Shown here: piece by piece, positions 46,440-54,912 of the stretch
Layout: every line of letters starts with the position of its first letter
How positions within the stretch are numbered: the first letter of the stretch is position 1
Origin: CADCVT01 sp036389155
GTDB taxonomy: Bacteria; Actinomycetota; Thermoleophilia; Solirubrobacterales; Solirubrobacteraceae
DNA: 64,000 nucleotides
Direction: 5' to 3'
Assembly: GCA_036389155.1 (NCBI GenBank)
Contig: DASVQN010000050.1
Coordinates: forward strand, 62,001-126,000
The notes under the pieces: generated by a model
What the model was told of the DNA's origin: nothing
Database searches by the model: none
Seen by the model: the letters and a program-made list of their open reading frames with translations, nothing else
Made by a program: the position numbers and the translations under genes

Positions 46440-46775
46440 ATGGCCGTCGACGTCGTCATCGGAGCAGGACTGCTCGCCTGGGCCGCGGCCTTCGCGGTGA
46501 TCGCCGCCGCGTGTCGTGCGGCCGCCTCCGGCGACGCGGCTACCATCGGCCGCCCATGCGCGCCCTCGTCACCGGCGGAGCCGGCTTCATCGGATCGAAC
46601 CTCGTCGACGCTCTCGTCGAGCGCGGCGACGACGTGGCGGTCGTCGACGACCTCTCCTCCGGCCGCGAGTCCAACCTGGCCGCGGCGCTCGAGCGTGGGG
46701 TGCGCCTCCACCGAGCGGACATCCGCGACGCCGAGGCGACTGCCGAGATCGCCGGGCGCGAGCGCCCCGAGCTGA
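46440..46775 (+). CDS. Questionable small membrane-protein frame overlapping galE
   Basis: ATG 46440 has GGAG 4 nt upstream and opens a frame whose first 35 codons look genuinely coding: VIGAGLLAWAAAFAVIAAACRAAAS is a convincing membrane helix and third positions are mostly G/C. From 46556 on it runs out of frame through galE and becomes Ser/Pro/Arg-rich shadow. Either a very short protein whose tail was lost, or a gene overlapping galE by 220 bp, or chance. Confidence 0.3.
   Translation: MAVDVVIGAGLLAWAAAFAVIAAACRAAASGDAATIGRPCAPSSPAEPASSDRTSSTLSSSAATTWRSSTTSPPAASPTWPRRSSVGCASTERTSATPRRLPRSPGASAPS
46541..46546 (+). promoter_or_regulatory. Leaderless minus-10 hexamer TACCAT of galE
   Basis: TACCAT is followed after 9 nt by ATG 46556. 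Confidence 0.45.
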
Positions 46776-47500
46776 TCTTCCACCTCGCGGCGCAGATCGA
46801 CGTCCGCGTGTCGGTGGCGCGGCCGGCGTACGACGCGCGCACGAACATCGAGGGCACGATCAACATGCTCGAGGCCGCCCGGACTTCGGGCGCCCGGCGG
46901 TTCGTGTTCTCGTCCACCGGCGGGGCGATCTACGGCGAGACGGACGTCGTGCCGACGCCGGAGGGGGCCGAGCCGCGGCCGATGGCCGGATACGGGCAGT
47001 CGAAGTTCTGCGCCGAGGCGTACCTCGGGCTGTACGAGCGGCTGCACGGGCTGTCGACGGTCGCGCTGCGGTTCGGCAACGTGTACGGCCCGCGGCAGGA
47101 CCCGCACGGCGAGGCCGGCGTCATCGCGATCTTCACCGGCAAGGTGCTGACCGGCGGGCGGCCGAAGGTCTTCGGCGACGGGCGCCAGACGCGCGACTAC
47201 ATCTACGTCGGCGACCTCGTGCAGGCGCTGCTCGCCGCGGGCGACACCGACGTCGTCGGGCCGGTCAACATCGGCACCGAGGAGGAGACCACGGTCCTCG
47301 AGCTCATCGACGCGTTGCGCGAGGCGGCCGGGAAGGCCGACGGCGACTTCGAGCCCGAGTTCGCCGACGCGCGGCTCGGCGAGGTCGAGCGGTCGTGCCT
47401 GGCGGTCGGCCGGGCGCGCGAGGTGCTCGGCTGGGAGAGCCGCGTCGACGTGCGCGAGGGCGTGCGGCGGACCCTCGCCGCCGCGTCCGCCGAGGCGTGA
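46556..47500 (+). CDS. galE: UDP-glucose 4-epimerase
   Basis: A 314-residue extended SDR enzyme closely patterned on mycobacterial GalE1 (Rv3634c): RALVTGGAGFIGSNLVDALVERG, HLAAQIDVRVSVARPAYDARTNIEGT, SSTGGAIYGE, the catalytic Tyr-x3-Lys in AGYGQSKFCAE, GNVYGPRQDPHGEAGVIAIF and RLGEVERSCL. It would supply UDP-galactose, which glf at 703 converts to UDP-galactofuranose. The ATG is fixed by TACCAT 9 nt upstream. It overlaps the second GMD-like gene by 4 bp. Confidence 0.85.
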   Translation: MRALVTGGAGFIGSNLVDALVERGDDVAVVDDLSSGRESNLAAALERGVRLHRADIRDAEATAEIAGRERPELIFHLAAQIDVRVSVARPAYDARTNIEGTINMLEAARTSGARRFVFSSTGGAIYGETDVVPTPEGAEPRPMAGYGQSKFCAEAYLGLYERLHGLSTVALRFGNVYGPRQDPHGEAGVIAIFTGKVLTGGRPKVFGDGRQTRDYIYVGDLVQALLAAGDTDVVGPVNIGTEEETTVLELIDALREAAGKADGDFEPEFADARLGEVERSCLAVGRAREVLGWESRVDVREGVRRTLAAASAEA

Positions 47501-48474
47501 GCCCGGGCGGCGCGCCGAGCCTCGTCACCGGGATCACCGGCCAGGACGGGTCGTACCTGGCCGAGCTGCTCGTCGCCGAGGGGCGCGAGGTGGTCGGGGT
47601 CGTACGGCCCCGCCCCCGTCCCTCCGCGGCCCCTCCACCGGACCTCTTGCCGCCCGGTGTGCGCCTCCTCGAGGCGGACCTCCTCGACCCCCCGGCGCTC
47701 CGCGCCGCGATCCTCGACGCCGCACCGGCCGAGGTCTTCCACCTCGCCGCGCCGACGTTCGTCCCGGACTCCTGGGAGGACCCGGCGGGGACGCTGGCGG
47801 CGATCGCGGCGGCGACGGGCGTCGTGCTCGCCGCCGCGCGGGACGTCGGGGCGCGCGTGCTCGTCGCCTCCTCGTCGGAGATCTTCCGCGCCTCGCCGGT
47901 CTCGCCGCAGCGCGAGGACACGCCGCCGGCGCCCGCCAGCCCCTACGGCGTCGCGAAGCTGGCGGCGCACCAGCTCGTGGGCGTGCTGCGCGAGCGCGGG
48001 CTGTTCGCCTGCTCGGCGATCGCCTACAACCACGAGTCGCCGCGCCGGCCCGAGCGGTTCGTGACGCGCAAGCTCACGCGGGCCGCGGCGTCCGTCAGCC
48101 TCGGGCTCGAGGAGAGCGTCGACGTCGGCGACCTCGACGCGCAGCGCGACTGGCTGCACGCGCGCGACGTCGTGCGGGGGATGGTGCTCGCGCTGCGCCA
48201 CGACGAGCCCGGCGACTACGTGCTCGCGTCCGGGACGGCGCGGAGCGTGCGCGCACTTGCCGACGCGGCGTTCGCCGCCGTGGGGCTGGAGGCCGGTCCG
48301 CACCTGCACGTCGACCCGTCCCTGGTCCGCCCGCCGGAGGGCACCGTGCTGTGCGGGGACGCATCACGCGCCGCCTCCGTCCTCGGGTGGGAGCCGGAGA
48401 TCGGCTTCGAGGCCATAATCGCCGAGATGGTGCAGGCCGACGTGCGTCGTCTTTCCGGCCAGCCAGAGGGCTGA
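47497..48474 (+). CDS. GDP-mannose 4,6-dehydratase-like enzyme, second copy
   Basis: A 325-residue SDR enzyme with the GMD hallmarks SLVTGITGQDGSYLAELLVAEGRE, HLAAPTFVPDSWEDPAGT, SSSEIFRASPVSPQREDTP, SPYGVAKLAAHQ and YNHESPRRPERFVTRKLTRA. It differs from the copy at 9343: the GMVRRAST nucleotide-phosphate motif is replaced by GVVRPRPRPSA and the AAMSFV segment by AAPTFV, so cofactor or substrate may differ (possibly a GDP-6-deoxy-4-keto-hexose reductase-type role). GTG 47497 overlaps galE by 4 bp. Confidence 0.8.
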   Translation: MSPGGAPSLVTGITGQDGSYLAELLVAEGREVVGVVRPRPRPSAAPPPDLLPPGVRLLEADLLDPPALRAAILDAAPAEVFHLAAPTFVPDSWEDPAGTLAAIAAATGVVLAAARDVGARVLVASSSEIFRASPVSPQREDTPPAPASPYGVAKLAAHQLVGVLRERGLFACSAIAYNHESPRRPERFVTRKLTRAAASVSLGLEESVDVGDLDAQRDWLHARDVVRGMVLALRHDEPGDYVLASGTARSVRALADAAFAAVGLEAGPHLHVDPSLVRPPEGTVLCGDASRAASVLGWEPEIGFEAIIAEMVQADVRRLSGQPEG

Positions 48475-48513
48475 TCGCGCGATCGCTCGTGTGCGCGCGT
48501 CGATGCGCGCGAC

Positions 48514-49254
48514 GTGGGCCGACTGCCGCTCGACCGCAACGCGTACGCCGCCGCGCTCCTCTGCGCGCTCGCTCTGGCGTGCGCCTGCCTGGGCAGCGGC
48601 GGCTCCTCGGTGAGCGGCGCGGCCGTCTCCGCCTCGCCGCGAGCGGACTTCGAGGAGGCGGTGCAGCCGAGCGACCTCCTCTTTCCCGCCGACGGGCCGT
48701 CGATGACGCTCGCCCGCGACCTCGCGGTGGCGCACTGGGGCGGCGCGGCGTGCGGCGGGCAGGTCGCGATCGGCTGGTCGCTGCTCGAGGACGGCACGAA
48801 CGCGACGGCCTCCTGGCGCAACCCGACGGACGCCTGGAACAACGCCGCCGCCAACTTCGACTGCCGCATCGACTTCAACGTCCGCGCCGAGTTCGACTGG
48901 ACGAAGCTGTGCTCGGTCATGGCGCACGAGGTCGGCCACCTGCTGGGCAGGCAGCACGTCGCCGATCCCCGCGACCTGATGGCGCCGTTCTACAGCGGCC
49001 CGACAGCGGAGTGCGAGCAGAGCGCCGATCCCGCCCACCCCGTCGCCGCGCCGCGCGCCGACGTCGTCGCCGCGGACGAGGTCGTCGAGACCGTCGCGTC
49101 CGCCGCGCGGCCGGCCGCCACGCACCGCCGGACGCAGGCCCGCCACCGCAGCGCGCGCTGCCGCACCGGGCGCCGCGCGCTCGCGCGGCGTCACGGCAAG
49201 GTCAAGCGCCTGCGCTGCCACGTCCCGCACGCCGCCCGGCGCGCGGCGCGCTAG
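48514..49254 (+). CDS. Secreted metzincin (matrixin-like) zinc metalloprotease
   Basis: A 246-residue exported protein with signal segment AALLCALALACACLGSG and the zinc-binding metzincin motif HEVGHLLGRQH (His-x2-x-His-x5-His), followed by DPRDLMAPFY, whose Met forms the Met-turn. The N-terminal half has WSLLEDGTNATASW and a CRIDFN strand. The last about 70 residues are strongly basic (THRRTQARHRSARCRTGRR...RHGKVKRLRC) and could bind an anionic glycan or the cell wall. GTG 48514 is the only start giving a full signal peptide. Acts outside the cell; substrate unknown. Confidence 0.82.
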   Translation: MGRLPLDRNAYAAALLCALALACACLGSGGSSVSGAAVSASPRADFEEAVQPSDLLFPADGPSMTLARDLAVAHWGGAACGGQVAIGWSLLEDGTNATASWRNPTDAWNNAAANFDCRIDFNVRAEFDWTKLCSVMAHEVGHLLGRQHVADPRDLMAPFYSGPTAECEQSADPAHPVAAPRADVVAADEVVETVASAARPAATHRRTQARHRSARCRTGRRALARRHGKVKRLRCHVPHAARRAAR

Positions 49255-49317
49255 CCCGGCCTCGCGCAGCCGCGGCCTCGCTCGTCGACGAGGTTGCGCC
49301 ACGCCGAAATCCAGCGA

Positions 49318-50427
49318 TCAAGGGTCGTCGTAGACGGCCGCGAGCGCCGGTGCGACGACCTCGGGTGCGGCGATCCGGGCGACCGCGTCGAGACCGGCGC
49401 GGGCCGCCGCCTCGTCGCCGCGCAGCCGCCGCGCCAGCTCGCCGAGCGCGGCGGCGTCCCCCGGCGGCGCGAGCTGGCCCGCCGGCACGAGCTCCGGCAG
49501 CGCGCCGATGCGCGTCGCGGCGACGGGAAGGCCCGCCGCCATCGCCTCGGCGGCGGCCAGGCCGAACGTCTCGCCCGACCGCGACGGGACGATGGCCACG
49601 CCCGCCCCGGCGCGCAGCTGCTCGAGCTCCTCCTGCGGGACGCGCCCGGCGAACCGCACGTCGTGCCCGGCGGCCCGCGCTCGCAGCTCCGCCTCCAGCG
49701 GCCCGTCGCCGGCGACGACGAGCGGCAGCCCGGCGGCGCGGCACGCGTCGATCGCGACGTCGATCCCCTTCTCGGGCGCCAGGCGGGACGTGACGATGGC
49801 GGGACCGTTCGGATCGAAACCGGGCGCCGCCGCGACCCCGCGCACGAGGTGCGGCACGACCGTGACGCGGTCCCCGAGCGGCGCGCCGAGCGCGCGCAGC
49901 CGCTCGCGGGCGAACGCGCTCGGCACCACGAACGCGTCCGCCTGCGCGGCCATCCGCGGCTGCCAGAGCGCGAGCGACGTCGCGTACGCCACCGACTCCG
50001 CGCGGTTGCCGCGACAGTTCAGCCGCGCGCCCGGCCACGTCCGCCGACCCTGGCAGCGCGTGCACTCCTCCCCCCGCGTGAAGCAGACGGCGACCGAGCA
50101 GACGAGCCGGTAGTTGTGGAGGTGGATCACCACGCGCGCGCCCGCCTCGCGCGCCGCCGCCAGCGCCCGCCACCCGAACTGGGGCAGCAGGTTGTGGGCA
50201 TGGACGACCCGGGCGCCCGTCCGGCGGACGGCGGCCGCGACGTCGTCCGGGTCGAGCCCGCCGCGCAGCAGGCCGGCGGCGGCGCGGCGCCGCCCGAGCG
50301 CGGCCGAGTCCCGCGTCAGGACCTCGGCGTCCTCCCCCAGGTGCTCGCGGACGAGCCAGACGAGGTCGTCCACGGCGCGCTCCTCGCCGCCCGTCGTGCG
50401 GTATCGGTTGTGGAGGAAGAGGATCAC
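49318..50427 (-). CDS. Family 4 glycosyltransferase with Cys-rich insertion
   Basis: A 369-residue GT-B enzyme: ILFLHNRYRTTGGEERAVDDLV at the start, HAHNLLPQFGW, a cysteine-rich loop CSVAVCFTRGEECTRCQGRRTWPGARLNCRG of the kind found in a GT4 subgroup (possible zinc site), then VTSRLAPEKGIDVAIDA, VVAGDGPLEAEL and the retaining signature PSRSGETFGLAAAEAMAAGLPV. The GTG at 50427 directly precedes the first strand. It stands alone on the minus strand, divergent from the GT2-DUF707 gene. Confidence 0.85.
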   Translation of the reverse strand: MILFLHNRYRTTGGEERAVDDLVWLVREHLGEDAEVLTRDSAALGRRRAAAGLLRGGLDPDDVAAAVRRTGARVVHAHNLLPQFGWRALAAAREAGARVVIHLHNYRLVCSVAVCFTRGEECTRCQGRRTWPGARLNCRGNRAESVAYATSLALWQPRMAAQADAFVVPSAFARERLRALGAPLGDRVTVVPHLVRGVAAAPGFDPNGPAIVTSRLAPEKGIDVAIDACRAAGLPLVVAGDGPLEAELRARAAGHDVRFAGRVPQEELEQLRAGAGVAIVPSRSGETFGLAAAEAMAAGLPVAATRIGALPELVPAGQLAPPGDAAALGELARRLRGDEAAARAGLDAVARIAAPEVVAPALAAVYDDP

Positions 50428-50556
50428 GGACGTTCTCAGCCTGACAGCGCCGCGAAGACCGGGGTGCCCGGCGGCGCTCCCCGCGGACGAGATCGACGAC
50501 CTCGTCCGAGCCGCCAAGCAGGCGGACGTCGGGGTCGGCCTGCTACCCCTTCCCGC

Positions 50557-52161
50557 GTGGAAGCGGCCATCGTGGTGCCGACGAAGGACCGTGCGTCGTA
50601 CCTCGACGTGGCGCTGCGCGGGCTCGCGGAGCAGGCGCGCGAGGCTGGCGCCGACCTGCTCGTGGTCGACGACGGACCCGGCGCCGACGCGCGCGCCGTC
50701 GCGGAGCGCCACGGGGCGCGGTACGTCGCGCACGCGGCGTCGCGCGGGCTCAACGCGGCACGGAACACCGGGCTGGACTCCACGTCCGCGGAGCTCGTGT
50801 GCTTCGTCGACGACGACGTGGCCGTGCGGCCGGGCTGGCTGCGCGCGCTGGTGGACGGCGCGTCGCGCAACCCCGGGCACGGCTGCCTGACCGGGCCGAT
50901 CCGCGCGGTGTTCGAGGGCTACGCGCCGCGGTTCTGCGGGCGCGAGGGCCCGCCGATCACGGCGCTCGACCTCGGGCCGGAGGAGTGCGACGCGCAGCAC
51001 GCGTGGGGCGCGAACCTCGCCGTGCGGCGGTCGGCGGTGGAGGAGGTCGGGCGCTTCGACGAGTCGCTCGGGCTCTACGGCGACGAGCAGGAGTGGGAGG
51101 CGCGCCTGCACGCCGCGGGCGGGCGGATCCGCTGGCTGCCGGACGCGGCGCTCGACCACCGTCGCGCCGGCGAGGACGCACGGGTGTCGTCGCTCGCTCG
51201 CGCCGCTCGCCTGCGGGGCCGCGCGGCGCGCCGCGAGGACGTCGCGAAGGGGACGACGCCGTCGCTCGCGCGCGAGCTGCGGGTGCTCGGCGGCTCGGTG
51301 CTCCACGGCCCGCGCCTGCGCTGCGCGAACGGGCCGATCTTCACCGCGCACAGCATCGGGCGGATCGAGGAGGCGCTGCGCCCGTCGCCCGCTCCGGGCG
51401 CGGACGACTTCCTCTCCGGCGTGAGCGGGCACGTCGCGGGGCGCAGCGCGGCCGCGCGCGCCGCCGCGGACGCGGTGCTCGACGTCGCCTGGCGGCGCGG
51501 CCCGTCGCGGTCGCCGCGGCGGCACGTGCTCGTCCTGTCCGTCGCGCGCGACGGAAGCCGGTGGTGGCCCGCCGCCGAGAGGATCCTGCGGTCCTCGTCG
51601 CACGACGTCGAGATCCGCACGACGGACGCCGAGGGGCGCGGGAAGTTCGAGAACCTCAATCGTCTCCTGGCCGCCGACCCCGACGGGGCGGGCCGGTTCG
51701 ACTGGCTCCTCGTCGTCGACGACGACGTCGCGCTCCCGCCCGGCTTCCTCGATCGCTTCCTCGCGATCGCGGAGCGGCTCGACCTCAAGCTCGCGCAGCC
51801 GGCGCACCGCCTCGCCTCCCACGCGGCGTGGCCGGTCACCCGCCGGCGGCCGGCGTCGGTTGCGCGCGAGACGGCGTTCGTCGAGATCGGCCCGGTCACC
51901 GCGTTCCACCGCGACACGTTCGACGCGCTCCTCCCCTTCCCGCCGCTGCGGATGGGCTGGGGCCTCGACGCGCACTGGTCGGCGATCGCGCGCGACCGCG
52001 GGTGGCGGATGGGCGTCCTCGACGCGACGCCGATCCGGCACGCCGTCCCGGTCGCCGAGGCGTACCCGCGCGAGGAGGCGATCGCCGAGGCGCGCGCGTT
52101 CCTCGACGGCCGCCCCTACGTGACGCGCGCCGAGGCGCGGACCCTGCGGACGCACCGGTGA
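50557..52161 (+). CDS. Two-domain glycosyltransferase: GT2 fused to a DUF707-like domain
   Basis: A 534-residue protein. Residues 1 to about 230 are a GT2 domain (AIVVPTKDRASYLDVAL, VVDDGPGADAR, CFVDDDVAVRPGW, GDEQEWEARLHAAGG). A linker of about 90 residues follows, and from about residue 320 a second GT-A-like domain resembles DUF707: GKFENLNRLLA, WLLVVDDDVALPPGFLDRFL, LKLAQPAHRLASHAAW, RETAFVEIGPVTAFHRD, WGLDAHWSAIARDRGWRMGVLDATPIRH. Each half has its own acidic metal site, so two linked transfers by one chain are possible. GTG 50557 follows TACCCC by 7 nt. It overlaps the next GT4 gene by 4 bp. Confidence 0.82.
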   Translation: MEAAIVVPTKDRASYLDVALRGLAEQAREAGADLLVVDDGPGADARAVAERHGARYVAHAASRGLNAARNTGLDSTSAELVCFVDDDVAVRPGWLRALVDGASRNPGHGCLTGPIRAVFEGYAPRFCGREGPPITALDLGPEECDAQHAWGANLAVRRSAVEEVGRFDESLGLYGDEQEWEARLHAAGGRIRWLPDAALDHRRAGEDARVSSLARAARLRGRAARREDVAKGTTPSLARELRVLGGSVLHGPRLRCANGPIFTAHSIGRIEEALRPSPAPGADDFLSGVSGHVAGRSAAARAAADAVLDVAWRRGPSRSPRRHVLVLSVARDGSRWWPAAERILRSSSHDVEIRTTDAEGRGKFENLNRLLAADPDGAGRFDWLLVVDDDVALPPGFLDRFLAIAERLDLKLAQPAHRLASHAAWPVTRRRPASVARETAFVEIGPVTAFHRDTFDALLPFPPLRMGWGLDAHWSAIARDRGWRMGVLDATPIRHAVPVAEAYPREEAIAEARAFLDGRPYVTRAEARTLRTHR

Positions 52162-53237
52162 GGGTCGCGGTCGTCGCCGAGTTCTACCCCCGGGCCGAGG
52201 ACCCTGTCCTCGGCGTGTGGGCGCACCGCCAGGCGCTGGCGGCGCGCGACGCGGGCGCCGACGTCCGCGTGTTCGTGCTCCACCGGCTCGTCCCGCCGAG
52301 GTCGGACTTCACGCCGCGCTCGCTCGTGCGCAAGCTGCGCCAGCCGCGCGAGGCGCAGCTCGACGGGCTGCCGGTCGAGTACGTCCCATTCGTCTCGCCG
52401 CCGCGCGAGCGCTCCTACGGCTCGTGGGGCAGATGGGCCGCGCGGCCGCTGGCGCGTGCGCTGCGCCGCCACCAGTTCGACCTCGTGCACGCCCACAACG
52501 CGGTGCCGGCGGGCGACGCGGTGCTGCGCGCCGGGTTCGGCGGACCGCTCGTCGTCTCGGTGCACGGCGGCGACGTGTTCTTCACGGTCAGGCGCTGGCG
52601 CGAGCCGGTCGAGCGCACGTTCGCCGCCGCGCGGATCGTGCTGGCCAACAGCGCCGGCGTCGGGGCGATGGTGCGGGGCGCGCGGGACGTCCGCGTGGTC
52701 CACCTCGGGACCGACGTGCCGGCCGAGGTCGTGGCCGGGACGGGCGTCGTGACGGTCGCACACCTCGACCCGCGCAAGCGCCACGCCGACGTCATCCGCG
52801 CGCTCCCCGACGGCGTGACGTACGACGTCGTGGGCGACGGGCCCGAGCGGGCGCGGCTCGAGGCGCTGGCCGACGAGCGCGTCACGTTCCACGGCCAGCT
52901 CGACCACGCGCGGGCGATGGAGGTCGCCCGGCGCTGCGGCGTGTTCGCGATGCCGTCGACCGACGAGGCGTTCGGCGTCGCCTACGTCGAGGCGATGGCG
53001 GCGGGGCTGCCCGCCATCGGGTGCGCGGGCGAGCCGGGGCCCGAGGAGATCGCGTCCGCCGGCGAGGGGATGCGGCTGGTGCCCGCCGGCGACGTCGACG
53101 CGCTGCGGGCGGCGATCGTCGAGTGCCTGGCGGCGCCGAACCTCGGGGCGAAGGCGCGCCAGACGGTGCTGCGCGAGTTCACGTGGGAGCGGTGCGGCGC
53201 GGCGACGGTCGCCGCGTACGAGGACGCGCTGCCGTGA
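52158..53237 (+). CDS. Family 4 glycosyltransferase
   Basis: A 359-residue GT-B enzyme: VAVVAEFYPRAEDPVLGVWAHRQALAARDAGA, HAHNAVPAGDAV, VVSVHGGDVFFTV, VVTVAHLDPRKRHADVI, VVGDGPERARLEAL and PSTDEAFGVAYVEAMAAGLPAIG with the Glu-x7-Glu pair. Cytoplasmic sugar addition to a lipid-linked intermediate is expected. The GTG start overlaps the fusion enzyme stop by 4 bp and its stop overlaps the next GT4 start by 4 bp, so this is the middle of a coupled run of genes (50557-58572). Confidence 0.87.
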   Translation: MRVAVVAEFYPRAEDPVLGVWAHRQALAARDAGADVRVFVLHRLVPPRSDFTPRSLVRKLRQPREAQLDGLPVEYVPFVSPPRERSYGSWGRWAARPLARALRRHQFDLVHAHNAVPAGDAVLRAGFGGPLVVSVHGGDVFFTVRRWREPVERTFAAARIVLANSAGVGAMVRGARDVRVVHLGTDVPAEVVAGTGVVTVAHLDPRKRHADVIRALPDGVTYDVVGDGPERARLEALADERVTFHGQLDHARAMEVARRCGVFAMPSTDEAFGVAYVEAMAAGLPAIGCAGEPGPEEIASAGEGMRLVPAGDVDALRAAIVECLAAPNLGAKARQTVLREFTWERCGAATVAAYEDALP

Positions 53238-54373
53238 AGCCGATCGTCCTCGTGCACGGCGAGGTCCCGCCGGACCGGGTCGCCTCGTTCCGCGCGCTGC
53301 ACGAGCGCGAGGGGCTGCTGATCGCGCGCTTCGCGGGCGCGCGGCTGCACGCGATGCGCGGGGTCGAGGACCCGGGCGTGCCGGTGGTCGACGTCGAGGA
53401 GCGGGAGGTCGCGCGGGTCGCGCGCGGGGCTCGGGCCGTGATCGCGGGGACGAGCGGGCGCGTCGCGCTGCCCGCCGCGTACCTCGGCGCGCGGCGGGCG
53501 GGCGTGCCCTTCGTCCTGTGGACCGCGCTGTGGGCGCACCCGCGCACGCCCGCGCACCTCGCCCTCGGGACGCCGCTCCTGCGCCATCTCTACGCCCGGG
53601 CGGACGCGGTCGCGACGTACGGCGAGCACGTCAGCGCGTTCGTCGCGCGGAGGGGCGCGCGGAACGTGCACGTCGCGCCGCAGGCGGTCGACGCCGCGTT
53701 CTGGTCGCGCGAAGCGGCCGCGGTGGGAGGCGCCGCCGCGGGCCCTGCGCCGTTCCACGCGCTCTTCGTCGGCCGCGTCACGCCGGAGAAGGGGATCCTC
53801 GTCCTCCTCGACGCGTGGCGCCGGGCGGGGGTCGACGGCGAGCTGGTCGTCGTGGGACCCGGCGACGCGCCCGAGGAGCGGTCGCGGGCGGCCCCGGCGC
53901 GGCCCGGGAGCCCGCCCGCGCGCCGCGCGCGCACGAGGTTCACCCGCGGGAGCCCGCCGGCGCGCCACGCGCGCACGACGTTCACCGGGCCGCTTCCCGC
54001 CGAGGACGTGCGCAACTTCCTCGCGGGCGCGAGCGTTCTCGTCATGCCCTCGATCGCGACCCGGGCGTTCCGGGAGCCGTGGGGGCTCGTCGCCAACGAG
54101 GCCATGCACATGAACGTCCCCGTCATCGCCACCGACGCCGTCGGCGCCGCCGCCGGCGGGCTCGTCCGCCATGAGCGCAACGGCCTGATCGTCCCTGCAA
54201 ACGACGCGAAAGCGCTCGCCGCGGCGCTCCGCCGCGCGGCCGAGGACGATACCCTTCGCCGGACGCTCGGCACGAACGCCGGGCGCGACGTGGCCGCGTT
54301 CACGCCCGAGGCGTGGGCGGCCGGGATCGCCGGCGCGGTGGAGAGCGCCGAGCTCCGGAAGGACCGTTCATGA
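53234..54373 (+). CDS. Family 4 glycosyltransferase with internal 14-residue duplication
   Basis: A 379-residue GT-B protein: KPIVLVHGEVPPDRVASFRALHE, LYARADAVATYGEHVSAF, ALFVGRVTPEKGILVLLDAWRRA, VVVGPGD and PSIATRAFREPWGLVANEAMHMNVPVIAT in the signature position. Between VVGPGD and FTGPLPAEDV sits an insertion in which a 14-residue unit (SPPARRARTRFT, then SPPARHARTTFT) occurs twice in tandem; normal relatives have only one short linker there. The insertion is in frame and probably a recent slippage or unequal exchange. Coupled at both ends by 4-bp overlaps. Confidence 0.82.
   Translation: MKPIVLVHGEVPPDRVASFRALHEREGLLIARFAGARLHAMRGVEDPGVPVVDVEEREVARVARGARAVIAGTSGRVALPAAYLGARRAGVPFVLWTALWAHPRTPAHLALGTPLLRHLYARADAVATYGEHVSAFVARRGARNVHVAPQAVDAAFWSREAAAVGGAAAGPAPFHALFVGRVTPEKGILVLLDAWRRAGVDGELVVVGPGDAPEERSRAAPARPGSPPARRARTRFTRGSPPARHARTTFTGPLPAEDVRNFLAGASVLVMPSIATRAFREPWGLVANEAMHMNVPVIATDAVGAAAGGLVRHERNGLIVPANDAKALAAALRRAAEDDTLRRTLGTNAGRDVAAFTPEAWAAGIAGAVESAELRKDRS
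53905..53988 (+). repeat. 42-bp tandem duplication inside a glycosyltransferase gene
   Basis: Units 53905-53946 and 53947-53988 differ by a few bases; both begin CGGGAGCCCGCC. The period is a multiple of three, so the reading frame is kept. Confidence 0.7.
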
Positions 54374-54912
54374 GACGACTCGTGCTGACAGCGCTGATCG
54401 CCCTGCTCGCCGTGCCGGCCGCCGCCGGTGCGAGCGTCGACGGCATCTACGAGGACTGCCAGGACGGCCGCCTCGACCAGCGGTGGCCGAAGCCCGAGCT
54501 GCGCGAGGCGCTCAAGGACATGCCGGCCGACCTCGACGAGTACACGAACTGCCGCGAGCTGATCCGCGCCGGGCGCGACAACCAGCGCGGCGGCGGCGGG
54601 TCCGGCCCAGGCTCGACGCTGACGCCGGGCCAGGACTACGGCGCGCTGCCCGCGGGCGAGGGCGGCCTGCCGCTCGGCCCCGACAGCAAGCCGATCGACC
54701 CGCGCGGGATCGCCCAGCCGAAGGAGCGCGCCGAGCTCGACAAGGCGCGCGCCGGCGTCGGCCGGCCGAAGCAGGTCGCGGGCGTCAGCCCCGGGGCGCA
54801 CGACGCCGACCTCCCGACCCCCCTGATCGCCCTCCTCGTCCTGACGGCGGCAGCGGCGCTCGCCCTCGTCGCCCCCCGTGTCAGAGACCTTGTCCGCCGT
54901 CGACTCGGCTAG
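54370..54912 (+). CDS. Conserved exported protein with C-terminal membrane anchor
   Basis: A 180-residue protein with a signal peptide (RRLVLTALIALLAVPAAAGAS), a short domain DGIYEDCQDGRLDQRWPKPELREALKDMPADLDEYTNCRELI with two conserved cysteines, a Gly/Pro-rich low-complexity stretch, and one C-terminal membrane helix (LIALLVLTAAAALALVAPRV). The DC.DG..D..(W/Y)....LR.AL..(M/L)P.DL.EYTNC pattern recurs in Thermoleophilia genomes as far as I recall, with no known function. ATG 54370 overlaps the previous stop; its 3' end overlaps the ligase start by 35 bp. Confidence 0.78.
   Translation: MRRLVLTALIALLAVPAAAGASVDGIYEDCQDGRLDQRWPKPELREALKDMPADLDEYTNCRELIRAGRDNQRGGGGSGPGSTLTPGQDYGALPAGEGGLPLGPDSKPIDPRGIAQPKERAELDKARAGVGRPKQVAGVSPGAHDADLPTPLIALLVLTAAAALALVAPRVRDLVRRRLG

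Noticed and set aside
49318..52155. Single 945-codon minus-strand gene
   Set aside because: Only the part below 50427 encodes a real GT4; the remainder is antisense to the GT2-DUF707 gene and has shadow composition.
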